In this document: piece by piece, positions 34,698-43,981 of the stretch
How positions within the stretch are numbered: position 1 is the stretch's first letter
How the letters are laid out: each line of letters begins with the position of its first letter
Assembly: GCF_000757725.1 (NCBI RefSeq)
Contig: NZ_JJMU01000026.1
Span: forward strand, 1 to 64,000
Direction of reading: 5' to 3'
DNA from: Sphingobacterium deserti
GTDB taxonomy: Bacteria > Bacteroidota > Bacteroidia > Sphingobacteriales > Sphingobacteriaceae
Length of the DNA: 64,000 nt
The notes under the pieces: model-generated
Seen by the model: the letters and a program-made list of their open reading frames with translations, nothing else
Told to the model about the DNA's origin: nothing
Database searches by the model: none
Translations under genes and position numbers: made by a program

Positions 34698-36122
34698 ATG
34701 AAAATCTCGCTACTTCTTTTATTTGCAGTATCCACCCTGCACAGTTTTGCCCAAGACCAATTTGGGAAAGCTTATACCCGCATTGTTTCCGACGTGAGGG
34801 AACATTCCAAAGCCTATACGAATTTAAAGCAGGCTACGGAAAGTCTGGGACATCGTTTAACAGGATCCGACCAGGGTGCGAAAGCTGAAAAGCTAGCTTT
34901 CGATTTGTTAAGGTCTTACGGCTATGACGTGCGTTATCAACCATTTGACATGGTTTCTTGGCAACGAAAATCTTTAAGTGTAACAATCAGCGGAAAATCT
35001 GTAAAATCTGTGGCGCTCGCACATTCTCCAGTCGAGGCGCGAACGGAGTCGTCCCTTATAGATTTAGGCAATGGGCTGGAGCGAGATTATGCAGGCAAAG
35101 ACGTTAAAGGTAAAACGGTGTTGGTTTATCTCCAGCTGCTGCCAGGATCTGCCACGGGAACAAAAAATCTCCATCGTTCGGAAAAAACTGCGATTGCGGC
35201 TCTGCACGGTGCCGAAGGCATCATCTTTGTTAACGCGGTGCCGGGTGGCGTTCTGTTGACAGGAACGGCGTCCATCACGGGAGATCTGATTGCTATCCCG
35301 GCCGTGTGTATCGGCTATGAAGATGGTATGGCTTTAAAAGCACGGCTACAGAAAGGCGATAAGCTATCTGCCGCAATAAACATGCAAAATGAGTCTGCGC
35401 GTGTTAAAGCGCGAAACGTTATTGCTACGTTAAAAGGTAAAAGCAAACAGAAAATTGTGGTAGGAGGCCATTTGGATTCGTGGGATCTAGCAACCGGCGC
35501 CATAGACAATGGAATAGGCTCTTTCGCCGTTATTGACATGGCCCGAACATTAAAACAGCTAAAGGTAAAACCCAAACGTACCATGGAGTTTGTACTGTTT
35601 ATGGGCGAGGAACAGGGGCTCTTAGGATCAAAAGCCTATGTAGCATCGGCGGAAGCAAAAAATCAATTAGATGATATCGCTTTTATGTTGAACTTTGATA
35701 TGACCAATGCGCCTACAGCATTTCATAGCTCTCGGGAGGAAATGCAAAACCTATATCGGGAATGGATGATACAGCTTAAATCCGCAGACAGCACCTTCAA
35801 TGGAAATGTATCTTTTGCTGCGGGTTTACACAGCGATCATCAGCCTTTTATGCTGGCAGGCTTACCCTATGGCGGCGGTGCGGGAGGGAAACTTCCAAAC
35901 AACGCAGGAGCCTACTACCACTCTGATAAAGACGTTTTCAGCTTGGTTGATAAAAAAGGATTGGAACAAACGGTGATGTTGGGTGCAGCGTTAGCTTATA
36001 GTTTAGCACAAACGCCACAAATCCCTGCCCAGCGGCTAACCGATGATGCTATAAAGGCTTACCTTGAACGCTACGGACTCAAAACGCCCTTACAGGTATC
36101 CGGCGAGTGGCGATGGCAATAA
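34698..36122 (+). CDS. Secreted M28-family aminopeptidase/carboxypeptidase
   Basis: A 474-residue zinc peptidase. Signal peptide MKISLLLLFAVSTLHSFAQ; a protease-associated (PA) domain about 130-240; the M28 catalytic core about 250-455 with VGGHLDSWDLATGAIDNGIGS (His and Asp ligands, general D), FVLFMGEEQGLLGSKAY (EE: ligand and base) and the final His in GAYYHSDKD. Upstream ATG/other starts exist to 34629, but they overlap the fabD end and give no signal peptide; the ATG at 34698 is preferred. Its leader would lie directly behind the fabD terminator. Confidence 0.87.
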   Translation: MKISLLLLFAVSTLHSFAQDQFGKAYTRIVSDVREHSKAYTNLKQATESLGHRLTGSDQGAKAEKLAFDLLRSYGYDVRYQPFDMVSWQRKSLSVTISGKSVKSVALAHSPVEARTESSLIDLGNGLERDYAGKDVKGKTVLVYLQLLPGSATGTKNLHRSEKTAIAALHGAEGIIFVNAVPGGVLLTGTASITGDLIAIPAVCIGYEDGMALKARLQKGDKLSAAINMQNESARVKARNVIATLKGKSKQKIVVGGHLDSWDLATGAIDNGIGSFAVIDMARTLKQLKVKPKRTMEFVLFMGEEQGLLGSKAYVASAEAKNQLDDIAFMLNFDMTNAPTAFHSSREEMQNLYREWMIQLKSADSTFNGNVSFAAGLHSDHQPFMLAGLPYGGGAGGKLPNNAGAYYHSDKDVFSLVDKKGLEQTVMLGAALAYSLAQTPQIPAQRLTDDAIKAYLERYGLKTPLQVSGEWRWQ

Positions 36123-36125
36123 AAA

Positions 36126-36160
36126 GAAAACGGTAGGATTTACAGCCTACCGTTTCTTTT
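36126..36160. terminator. Bidirectional terminator between M28 gene and trhO
   Basis: Stem AAACGGTAGG with CCTACCGTTT (36128-36137, 36146-36155) with an 8-base loop. T-rich on the plus strand (TTTCTTTTTAT) and on the minus strand (TTTTCTTTTT). It serves the two convergent genes. Confidence 0.8.
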
Positions 36161-37146
36161 TATACCGTTTCCTTTGGCGGGAAGTTTTTATGCTTTCTTT
36201 TGCTGATTTTCTCTAGATTGACAGGTTGCGGCACTTTGATATAATAGCCTGTACCATCGTACTCCCTTTTCCGCGGGTGTTCCATGCAAGTTGTTGAGCA
36301 ACAGCCTTCCAGTTTCTCGCCACAAGCATCACACTGCGTGAAATGCTCATTGCAATCGGGGTTCGCACAATTAATCATCTTCGGCGTTACGGTACCGCAG
36401 TTTCTACAGGTAGACACTACCGTCGGGTTTACGGCGTTTACATCTACTGTAACGCGGTTGTCGAACACGTAACATTTGCCATCAAAATCTTTTCCACCTG
36501 CTTCTTTACCATATTTGATAATCCCGCCGTGCAGTTGGTAAACGTCCTCAAAACCTTCTTGCAAAAGCAATGCAGAAGCTTTTTCGCATTTTATTCCGCC
36601 TGTACAATAGGTCAATATTTTTTTTCCTTTATACTGCTCCAGCTCTTTAACCTTCTCCGGAAATTCGCGAAAGTTGTCTATATCCAGCGTGACAGCATTC
36701 TTGAAGCGTCCCACGCTATGTTCGTAGTTTGATCGCACATCCAATACAACCACATCATCCTGATCTTTCATCGCCAGGAATTCTGTCGGTTCAAGGTGTT
36801 TTCCCGTTTGTTTGTTGGGGTCGATGATCTCTGGATTCCGTAAACCTGAGTGTACGATCTCTGGCTTATACCGGCAGTGCATTTTGATGAAAGAGGGTTC
36901 TGCAACCTCATCAATTTTAAACTCCGTTTTTGCAAAACGGGCGTCGGCATGTATGGCTTCCATATAGCGCTTACAAGCGTCTACAGTGCCTGAGACAGTG
37001 CCGTTAAGCCCTTCTTCCGCCACGATAATGCGACCAACAAGTCCAAGGGATTGACAAAATTCTAAGTGCTTTGCCGCAAAATCTTCGGCATTTTCGATAG
37101 GGCTGTAGCAATAGTACAGCAAGGTGTGGTATGTATTCATATGCAT
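36160..37146 (-). CDS. trhO: tRNA uridine(34) hydroxylase, rhodanese family
   Basis: A 328-residue rhodanese-fold protein (YceA/TrhO group) that hydroxylates U34 in tRNA. N-terminal acylphosphatase-like domain (about 1-95: EEGLNGTVSG), a rhodanese domain (about 115-215) with VVLDVRSNYEHSVGRFKNA, the active-site loop CTGGIKCEKAS, and a C-terminal cysteine-rich part (about 245-300: CRNCGTVTPKMINCANPDC, then CDACGEKLEGCC) that could bind zinc. An in-frame ATG at 37140 is an alternative start. Length and order match the family. Confidence 0.9.
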   Translation of the reverse strand: MHMNTYHTLLYYCYSPIENAEDFAAKHLEFCQSLGLVGRIIVAEEGLNGTVSGTVDACKRYMEAIHADARFAKTEFKIDEVAEPSFIKMHCRYKPEIVHSGLRNPEIIDPNKQTGKHLEPTEFLAMKDQDDVVVLDVRSNYEHSVGRFKNAVTLDIDNFREFPEKVKELEQYKGKKILTYCTGGIKCEKASALLLQEGFEDVYQLHGGIIKYGKEAGGKDFDGKCYVFDNRVTVDVNAVNPTVVSTCRNCGTVTPKMINCANPDCNEHFTQCDACGEKLEGCCSTTCMEHPRKREYDGTGYYIKVPQPVNLEKISKRKHKNFPPKETV

Positions 37147-37229
37147 TGATACCGCTGCAAACGGCGTTTAATGTTTAAAATTTTATGCGGCAAAGGTACG
37201 AAAAAAGAGCTGTTTAAAATTGATGGCTA

Positions 37230-37466
37230 TCATTTTTTGATCAATGGCCTCAAAAGATAGTCCAATCCGTTCATTTTGATTTCATGAAGCGCAGCGAGTT
37301 GCGTTCCTAATTTCCCTTTTGGAAATCCTTTCTGTCTGAACCACACAAGATAGGGCTCTGGTAAGTTACATAGCAACCAGCCTTCGTATTTACCAAAGGG
37401 CATCTTACTATTTGCTAGCTCGATAAGTAGCGCCGGGTCAAATAAATTAGTCTCTGGTTTTTCCAT
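37230..37466 (-). CDS. DUF3820 family small protein
   Basis: A 78-residue protein whose middle (MPFGKYEGWLLCNLPEPYLVWF) matches the DUF3820 family, sometimes annotated as a putative quorum-sensing-regulated virulence factor. No catalytic site is known. It is cytoplasmic. Its start overlaps the end of the upstream glycosyltransferase gene by 20 bp on the same strand, so it is probably made from the same transcript. Confidence 0.75.
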   Translation of the reverse strand: MEKPETNLFDPALLIELANSKMPFGKYEGWLLCNLPEPYLVWFRQKGFPKGKLGTQLAALHEIKMNGLDYLLRPLIKK

Positions 37467-38205
37467 GCTTTATGCGGTGTGAAATTAAACGGAGTGCAAT
37501 GATTCCGTGGTTTATCAAATTGGGAATCGCTCCGTAGTATTTTTTAAAGATTTGATAACGCTCTCGAAGACTTTGCTTATGGCGCTTTTGCGACATGCCG
37601 CCGACGAGATATTTCGCTACATAAGCATGCACATTCACAATCTTTTGCGCTTTTTTCGAAGCCCGAATGATCCAGTCGATATCTGCACTTAATTGGTAAG
37701 TACGATCGTAAGGCGCGGTTAAACTTCGTTTTATGTAGATCGCTTGATGGCAAACATTCATGCCATATTTAAACGATCGCCAGTTGAAATTGCGCGGTGC
37801 TTTATGGCGTCTATCACCAATTTCATAGCGCTCTTCATCGACAAGTCTTGTTTCGCCATAATAGATATCAGCATCTATTTCTGCGGAGAAAACGCGTTCC
37901 AAAGTATCTGCTGCATAGAGTTCGTCGCCTGAATTGAGAAACAAAACATAGTCGCCCGTAGCAACGGCTAGCCCTTTGTTCATTGCATCATAGATGCCTT
38001 CATCTTTCTCAGAAATTAGCGTATCAATGTGCGCTGTATATCGATCTATAATAGCCAGCGTTCCATCAGTAGATGCCCCATCAACAATGATATACTCTAC
38101 GTTGCTGTAGCTTTGACTGATGACCGACTTAATCGTGAACTCAATATCCCGCGCATTGTTGAATACGATAGTGATGATAGAAACCTTGGGTGTAAACTTT
38201 GTCAT
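37447..38205 (-). CDS. Family 2 glycosyltransferase
   Basis: A 252-residue GT-A-fold enzyme. The N terminus KVSIITIVFNNARDIEFTIKSV and EYIIVDGASTDGT are standard GT2 signatures; LFLNSGDELY (D-x-D-like site for the metal and nucleotide sugar) is at about 90. The C-terminal 60 residues are basic and may touch the membrane. It lies on the left edge of the polysaccharide locus. The sugar donor cannot be told. Confidence 0.87.
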   Translation of the reverse strand: MTKFTPKVSIITIVFNNARDIEFTIKSVISQSYSNVEYIIVDGASTDGTLAIIDRYTAHIDTLISEKDEGIYDAMNKGLAVATGDYVLFLNSGDELYAADTLERVFSAEIDADIYYGETRLVDEERYEIGDRRHKAPRNFNWRSFKYGMNVCHQAIYIKRSLTAPYDRTYQLSADIDWIIRASKKAQKIVNVHAYVAKYLVGGMSQKRHKQSLRERYQIFKKYYGAIPNLINHGIIALRLISHRIKHGKTRD

Positions 38206-38350
38206 GCAAAAAGCCTTATTTGCAAAAATACGAATATCTATGTTAGTATGGTCGATATGGATTCGCCTATGGCGAAAAATAAAATGTTAAAATTGAATTA
38301 TTCGCACAACCATTTGGAAAATAATATTAATTTATTTTCGTTTTAACTTA

Positions 38351-39049
38351 ATGAATCGCACCGTGTTATTACTAAAGCAGGCGATATTGAAACATATCCC
38401 AGTGCATAAGTTTTTCCATTACTGTTCATACGCGCAAGATGGAGAGGATATGATCATCCGGAGCCTCTACGAACATCTGAAAGGATACAAAGGTTACTAC
38501 GTGGATGTAGGGGCGCATCATCCTTACCGCTTCTCAAATACCAAATATTTCTATAGTAAAGGTTGGCGTGGAATAAACATTGAGCCATCTCCAAAAGCCC
38601 TGCGACTATTTCGCATCTTTCGGAGCAGAGACATCAGTCTCAATATCGGCGTTAGTGATAGCCCACAAGAATTGACATACTATTGTTTTAATGAGCCGGC
38701 GCTAAACGGCTTTTCAAAAGAACTATCCGAATACCGAAATAGTGCACACGCTCGTTATCATCTTATTAAAACGATCGTGGTAAAAACACTTCCTTTGGCG
38801 CAGATCTTAGATCAATATCTACCGAAAGGCCAAAAAATTGATTTTCTTACGATTGATGCAGAGGGCTTTGATCTGATTGTACTGCAGTCCAATGATTGGA
38901 CACTTTATCGTCCAGCCTTCGTTTTGGTAGAGGATGCCGTTGATTTCTTGCAATTGCGGGATTCTGCTATCTATCAGTTGATGGCTAAGGTGGGGTATAG
39001 TCTAGTTGCAAAAACGGTTCGTACGCTGGTATTTCAAGATAAGGCCTAA
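38351..39049 (+). CDS. FkbM-family methyltransferase
   Basis: A 232-residue SAM-dependent methyltransferase. YYVDVGAHHPYRFSNTKYFY (about 48-67) is the SAM loop of the FkbM family, followed by GINIEPSPKALRLF and FLTIDAEGFDLIVLQS (about 175-190). FkbM enzymes in such loci O-methylate sugars of surface polysaccharides. It is read rightwards, divergent from the GT2 gene (145 bp). Its stop is one base before the end of the convergent glycosyltransferase gene. Confidence 0.87.
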   Translation: MNRTVLLLKQAILKHIPVHKFFHYCSYAQDGEDMIIRSLYEHLKGYKGYYVDVGAHHPYRFSNTKYFYSKGWRGINIEPSPKALRLFRIFRSRDISLNIGVSDSPQELTYYCFNEPALNGFSKELSEYRNSAHARYHLIKTIVVKTLPLAQILDQYLPKGQKIDFLTIDAEGFDLIVLQSNDWTLYRPAFVLVEDAVDFLQLRDSAIYQLMAKVGYSLVAKTVRTLVFQDKA

Positions 39050-39050
39050 A

Positions 39051-39959
39051 CTAGTTTTTTTGTAGTTTTTTATGGAGGTAGCGAACTAATCGCTCCATGA
39101 TGGAACCTTTTCTTGTGGCATAAAATTGTTTGATAGCCTCGTATGCCTTTTTGTTTTCCTCTACTTCGTTTGGGAAATATTTCATTTTGCTCTGTGCAAG
39201 TTCCACGCGATATACATTGTCGCGATCGGAATGCGTGCCAGAACCGTCGGTGCCAATGTTTTGCACCATAGAATTTCGCGGATAAAGCACGAGTCCCTGC
39301 GCATTAAAGACTGACAAATACCAGCGGATAGCCCAAGAGTTGATCTTTCCGGCTTTGTAGGCTTTCACCTGTTTCCAAAAGTTTTCAGACCGTTCGATGC
39401 TAAATTGCTTAATATCGGCCCGATCAAAATTTTCCGTCAACGCCTCGATATCCGGATTAAATTTATCCCAAGCCCTTTTCCAGGTTGCCCAACCCCAGCT
39501 ATTGGCGACACGGAAAAAGAAAGACTTTGGCAGTCTTTTAGGGTGCTGCACAGGATACATATAGCCGCTTATTTCCATAACGCGTTCTTCCGCCTGATAG
39601 CGTAGGAGGGCGTCGTTAAAATATGTGAGGGCATAAGGCGATGTCTCCAAATCATCTTCCAAGACGATCACCTGACCATACTCATTAATAATTTTAGTGA
39701 CGCCATCAATTACATTTTCCGCGAGGCCCCAGTTGCGGTTGCGCTCCATAATCGTAATGTGCTTAAAATTCCAAGGTTCACGAATAATGGATCGTACTTG
39801 GTTTACGGCTTCCACAGCATCTGCATTTTTTGCTGCATCGGAAATAATAAATAGGAGGGAGCTGGACGCCAAAAGATTTTTTTCCAATGCCGCCAGTGTC
39901 TTTCTGGTATGCTTCGGTCGGTTGTAAACGAATAATACGATGGGCGCTAATGATGACAT
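39051..39959 (-). CDS. Glycosyltransferase, GNT-I/GT2-like
   Basis: A 302-residue GT-A-type enzyme. PIVLFVYNRPKHTRKTLAAL at the start and QVIVLEDDLETSPYALTYFNDAL (the EDD metal site) at about 95-115 are typical of nucleotide-diphospho-sugar transferases of the GNT-I-like group. The segment RVANSWGWATWKRAWDKF is also characteristic. It is likely to act in surface-glycan synthesis, with unknown donor. It is oppositely oriented to most of the locus. Confidence 0.82.
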   Translation of the reverse strand: MSSLAPIVLFVYNRPKHTRKTLAALEKNLLASSSLLFIISDAAKNADAVEAVNQVRSIIREPWNFKHITIMERNRNWGLAENVIDGVTKIINEYGQVIVLEDDLETSPYALTYFNDALLRYQAEERVMEISGYMYPVQHPKRLPKSFFFRVANSWGWATWKRAWDKFNPDIEALTENFDRADIKQFSIERSENFWKQVKAYKAGKINSWAIRWYLSVFNAQGLVLYPRNSMVQNIGTDGSGTHSDRDNVYRVELAQSKMKYFPNEVEENKKAYEAIKQFYATRKGSIMERLVRYLHKKLQKN

Positions 39960-40075
39960 AAAAAAATGATCCTGAATTCAAATATAAAAAAGTTATTCTC
40001 GCTTTGGATTCATTTCCACTCTTTTTCTACCTTTTCAATTAATATCTTTGTTAACTTATTGGATTAAGATCTTTC

Positions 40076-41527
40076 ATGAGCGAAAATACCAAGCAAAATA
40101 CACTGAAGGGGTTGTTTTGGAATGCTATTGACCGTTTTGGTAACCAATTCGTCATTACGGTGGTCGGTATCATCACTGCGCGCATACTTACACCAAACGA
40201 CTTTGGTGTACTAGCCGTTCTGATGATTTTTTCGACTATCGCCACAACCTTCGTTGATAGTGGATTAGCTACTTCCCTTGTGCGCTCGCCAAAGGTTGAA
40301 GAGGAGGAATACGCCACCATGTTTGTGTTTAATCTTGCTGTCAGCGTCCTGCTATACGGTATCCTGTTTTTTGCAGCTCCTTATCTCGAACGCTTCAATG
40401 ACATCGAAGGTCTTGCGCTGTATGCACGGGTACTTTTCTTACAGCTCATTGTACATTCTTTTGGGATCGTACAGTACGTGAAACTGCTCAAGAACTTTTC
40501 ATTTAAGCAAACTGCCCGGATTAACGTATTCGCTATTGTTTTTTCAGGTACGACGGTGGTGTCACTAGCATTGTTAGGATTTGGCGTATGGGCGATATTG
40601 CTCCAGCCGGTTCTCTATTCGAGCTTCAGAACAGCTATGCTGTGGCTTTGGGGTGATTGGAAGATCAATCTATCCTTTTCATTTGATGTGCTCAAGAAGC
40701 ATCTTCGATTTTCGGTATCTTTTATGGTCGGGAGTATGCTAGGGAAAGTGTTTTCACAAGGGTACTACGCATTTATTGGTAAGCATTTTTCGCTCGCAGA
40801 AACAGGTTTTTATCTCCAAGCGAACAAGTGGGGCGAGACGCCAAACATGCTAATCTCTTCTGTTATTCAAGGAACGACACTTTCTACCCTCACGCCTATT
40901 CAAGACGATTACCCCAGGTTTTTAAATGCCTGTCGGAAATCGATGAAGACCTTAGGCTTCCTGTTGTTTCCAGTGAGTCTTTGCGCGATAGCGATTGCTG
41001 AGCCGGCATTCACTTATTTTCTGTCTGATAAATGGGCTGCTTCCATCTGTTATTTTCAACTATTGTGTTTCGCAGGCATGTTTATCTCCTTGACAGATTT
41101 GAATGTTAATTTTTTAAATATCAAGGGAAAATCTGACTATACACTTTGGTTGGAAGTCATAAAAATAGCAACCGCAGTTGCGGTGTTATTAGCGACATTC
41201 AGGTTTGGGATTTTGTCGATTATATTCGGGCAAATTGGTATACGTATAGCATTCTATTGTGTTAGTACGTTTTTCAGCGGCAAGATCTATGGCTATCATT
41301 TTTTTAGACAGCTGCGAGATTTATCATTTAGCTTTTTCATCAGTGTGGTCGCGTTTTGTTTAGCCATGCTTTTTAGTCATTTCTTTCCAAATATCCACGA
41401 CCTAATCTTGCTGTCGTTACAAAGCATTATATTCGTAATGGTATACATCGTTGGGAATCATTTAGGAAGGAATGAAATTTGGATGGAGTTGGTAAACATG
41501 GGTAAACGAAAATTAGCAAGGAAATAA
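40076..41527 (+). CDS. Wzx-type polysaccharide flippase
   Basis: A 483-residue membrane protein with about 14 hydrophobic segments, matching the MOP/Polysacc_synt flippase family. The first helix region (TLKGLFWNAIDRFGNQFVITVVGIITARIL) and ARILTPNDFGVLAVL are the conserved N-terminal motif. It would move a lipid-linked glycan unit across the inner membrane. The next gene begins 2 bp after its stop codon. No Wzy polymerase was recognised in this window. Confidence 0.88.
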   Translation: MSENTKQNTLKGLFWNAIDRFGNQFVITVVGIITARILTPNDFGVLAVLMIFSTIATTFVDSGLATSLVRSPKVEEEEYATMFVFNLAVSVLLYGILFFAAPYLERFNDIEGLALYARVLFLQLIVHSFGIVQYVKLLKNFSFKQTARINVFAIVFSGTTVVSLALLGFGVWAILLQPVLYSSFRTAMLWLWGDWKINLSFSFDVLKKHLRFSVSFMVGSMLGKVFSQGYYAFIGKHFSLAETGFYLQANKWGETPNMLISSVIQGTTLSTLTPIQDDYPRFLNACRKSMKTLGFLLFPVSLCAIAIAEPAFTYFLSDKWAASICYFQLLCFAGMFISLTDLNVNFLNIKGKSDYTLWLEVIKIATAVAVLLATFRFGILSIIFGQIGIRIAFYCVSTFFSGKIYGYHFFRQLRDLSFSFFISVVAFCLAMLFSHFFPNIHDLILLSLQSIIFVMVYIVGNHLGRNEIWMELVNMGKRKLARK

Positions 41528-41529
41528 GA

Positions 41530-42891
41530 ATGGAAGTTGCAAAGGGCAATTGGGTAGGATACGGAACAATTTTTTACAATGAGCGTACGGCGAAGTACAG
41601 CACATCAATTGACGAGGTAATAGACTATAACCGCCTAGAAATTGATATGCAAGGCTTGTCAGCTTATTTGGATTATGGTTATTGTGTTTTTGGACACAGT
41701 CCGGTAAAGCATGTCAAATACCTTCTTCCAAATGAAACGTTACATCTGGAAGATGGAAAGTTGCTGGTTAAGCGCGAGGACGATAACATTATCCAAAGAA
41801 TTGGCGTACGAAGTCACGAAGATGGTGTCTTGTCGATGCTTTCCGATTCATTGAATACGTGGAGCACAAGTTTTTCGGATGATATTCTAATCCCGACAAG
41901 TGGAGGCTTCGATTCCCGACTGCTGAATGTCTTGCTGAAGGATAAAAGTAGAATTCGTTCCTACACGTATGGAACATCGTTCAACCAAAACCTATCGCGC
42001 GAAGCGGTATATGCAGCAGCTTTATCAAAAAAAATCGGGACACACTGGATGCGCGTGGATTTGGGAAAATTTAACAACTACGTTCAAGACTGGTATGAAA
42101 TTTTCGGACCATCAGTAGGCGCTTCGGGTACGTACCATATGGAATTTTACGGCGCGATTGCCGACATGGAAAATCAAAGAAAGCTGCATTTGTTGAGCGG
42201 TATCATTGGCGATGCATGGGCAGGCGCAGTAGACGTTCCGCCAATTGCAGACCCGCAATCGTATTTAAAGTTGGGGTACACGCACGGCATGAGTGCCGAA
42301 TCGTCTCTCGCCACGGGAATAGATTATACATCCTTGGTGGAGCCGATATTCGACCAACAAAAAGCGCATCTTGAATCTCCCGAATATAGAATCATCACAG
42401 CGATGCGTACAAAAATGATGCTTTTACAATACCTCATAAAAGTGCCATCCGTTTACGGATTTCCGGGATATTCGCCGTTTTTAGAGGAAAATATTGCTTT
42501 GGCTATGCTAAATCTTCCAGCAGAACGTAGAGCTAACAGGCAATGGCAGCGCGATTTTTTCAAATCAAACGGCGTATTATTTGAAGAACAGCAGCATAGC
42601 TATACCTATCAAAACTCCCTGAACTACTACGCCTTGATGCATACTCCGTTGGAGCCGCTCAACGTAGCGGTTTTGAAAGAGGTCATTAAGCCTGCGTATC
42701 TAAAATGGATCAATGATCGGATCGCGACAATAGGAAAAAAAGAAAAGCTTTTCCAGCAATTAATGCATACGCCTAAAGTAAAAGAACTGTTGAAGATGCT
42801 TGGATTTAAAAACGGTTTACTGAAAGCGTATTTTGCATACATTACGATTAAGCCTATTGAAATCATGTTAGTAAAAAGAAATGCAACATAA
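41530..42891 (+). CDS. Asparagine-synthetase-like amidotransferase
   Basis: A 453-residue protein. The ATP-binding PP-loop is DDILIPTSGGFDSRLLN (about 117-133, SGGxDS). The first 90 residues (with YCVFGHSPVKHVKYLLPNETL) are a remnant-like beta domain that lacks the N-terminal Cys2 nucleophile of class II glutaminases, so it cannot use glutamine the usual way. Enzymes of this kind in sugar loci may amidate uronic acids or act as adenylating ligases. Its end overlaps capA-like by 11 bp and its start follows the flippase by 2 bp, so it belongs to the same operon. True function unknown. Confidence 0.78.
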   Translation: MEVAKGNWVGYGTIFYNERTAKYSTSIDEVIDYNRLEIDMQGLSAYLDYGYCVFGHSPVKHVKYLLPNETLHLEDGKLLVKREDDNIIQRIGVRSHEDGVLSMLSDSLNTWSTSFSDDILIPTSGGFDSRLLNVLLKDKSRIRSYTYGTSFNQNLSREAVYAAALSKKIGTHWMRVDLGKFNNYVQDWYEIFGPSVGASGTYHMEFYGAIADMENQRKLHLLSGIIGDAWAGAVDVPPIADPQSYLKLGYTHGMSAESSLATGIDYTSLVEPIFDQQKAHLESPEYRIITAMRTKMMLLQYLIKVPSVYGFPGYSPFLEENIALAMLNLPAERRANRQWQRDFFKSNGVLFEEQQHSYTYQNSLNYYALMHTPLEPLNVAVLKEVIKPAYLKWINDRIATIGKKEKLFQQLMHTPKVKELLKMLGFKNGLLKAYFAYITIKPIEIMLVKRNAT

Positions 42892-43981
42892 ATTACTTTT
42901 TGTAGGTGATGTTGTCCTGCAATCGGAACCATCTTTTTCATCGGAGCTACGGGCATTAATTGCCGAGCAGCATATTTGCTGTTGCAACGTAGAAGCACCA
43001 TTGGCCGGGGTTGGCGCTGCGGATGCCAAAACAGGGCCTACCATACAACAAAGGAAGGAAGCTCCTATTTGGTTGCGTAACTTGGGGTTCAACCTATTTG
43101 CGATGGCAAATAACCATATTCTAGATTATGGTAAAGAAGCCATGTTGCAAACTATGCAAGCATTTGGGGAGGACGCAATTGGAGTAGGGGATGAAGATCA
43201 AGCATACGATATGCTTGTTAAAAACATCGATAATATCCGCTACGGTTTTTTGGCGTATGCCGAAAATGGATATGGTGCGCTGAACGGTGATAGGTCTCAC
43301 GGCTACGCTTGGGTGAATCACCCGCGGGTCAATAAAGATCTGGCGCGCTATAAACAGCAGGTAGATGTTCTTATTGTACAGGTGCATGCCGGCGTAGAAA
43401 TGGTGGATTTCCCGATCCCAGAATGGAGAAATAGGTATCGCGAGTTGGTTGACCACGGAGCAGATATCGTCATTGCGCACCATCCGCATGTTGTGCAGGG
43501 ACAAGAAATTTATAAGGGGAAGCATATTATCTATAGCTTAGGCAATTTCTATTTCGATGGCATTACAGATACGCTTGCTTGGAGAACGGGTGCGGCGCTG
43601 CAGCTAACGGTAGAAAGGGGTGTTATCCAGCAAGCAGAACTCCGTCTGACACGCAAAGATGATACTTCTGTATCGCTTCGGTCCAAGGAGGAAACAGCTT
43701 TGCAGTTGAGCGCTCTAAATGAAAAGCTATTGGATGATAGCCATTATACAAAGCTTGTGGATGATATAGCTGTTGACCAATGGCAGCGCCATCATAAAAA
43801 TTATTACGCAAAACCGTTCAATGGCCTATCAAGCTATTCTTTCAAAGCATTGGCAAAACACATCAAGCGGATGGTTTTTAACAGAGAAGTCGACTATAGC
43901 TTGCTGTGGCACAATATGGAAATTGAAAGTAATTTCTGGATTGCACGTCGAGCAATCCGGAAACTGCAATCAAAAAAATAG
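42881..43981 (+). CDS. CapA-like metallophosphoesterase (PGA_cap)
   Basis: A 366-residue protein of the CapA family, named from poly-gamma-glutamate capsule genes. Metal motifs are LLFVGDVVLQSE, NVEAPL, ANNHILDYG, VQVHAGVEM, HHPHVVQG, and SLGNFYFD, all in order. No signal peptide or membrane anchor is present, unlike CapA, which suggests a cytoplasmic or peripheral role. It overlaps the upstream asparagine-synthetase-like gene by 11 bp and its stop abuts the stop of the convergent DeoR gene. Confidence 0.84.
   Translation: MQHKLLFVGDVVLQSEPSFSSELRALIAEQHICCCNVEAPLAGVGAADAKTGPTIQQRKEAPIWLRNLGFNLFAMANNHILDYGKEAMLQTMQAFGEDAIGVGDEDQAYDMLVKNIDNIRYGFLAYAENGYGALNGDRSHGYAWVNHPRVNKDLARYKQQVDVLIVQVHAGVEMVDFPIPEWRNRYRELVDHGADIVIAHHPHVVQGQEIYKGKHIIYSLGNFYFDGITDTLAWRTGAALQLTVERGVIQQAELRLTRKDDTSVSLRSKEETALQLSALNEKLLDDSHYTKLVDDIAVDQWQRHHKNYYAKPFNGLSSYSFKALAKHIKRMVFNREVDYSLLWHNMEIESNFWIARRAIRKLQSKK

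Noticed and set aside
41530-42891. Considered as asparagine synthetase AsnB
   Set aside because: No N-terminal Cys2 glutaminase domain is present, and the setting is a polysaccharide operon, so the name AsnB would mislead.
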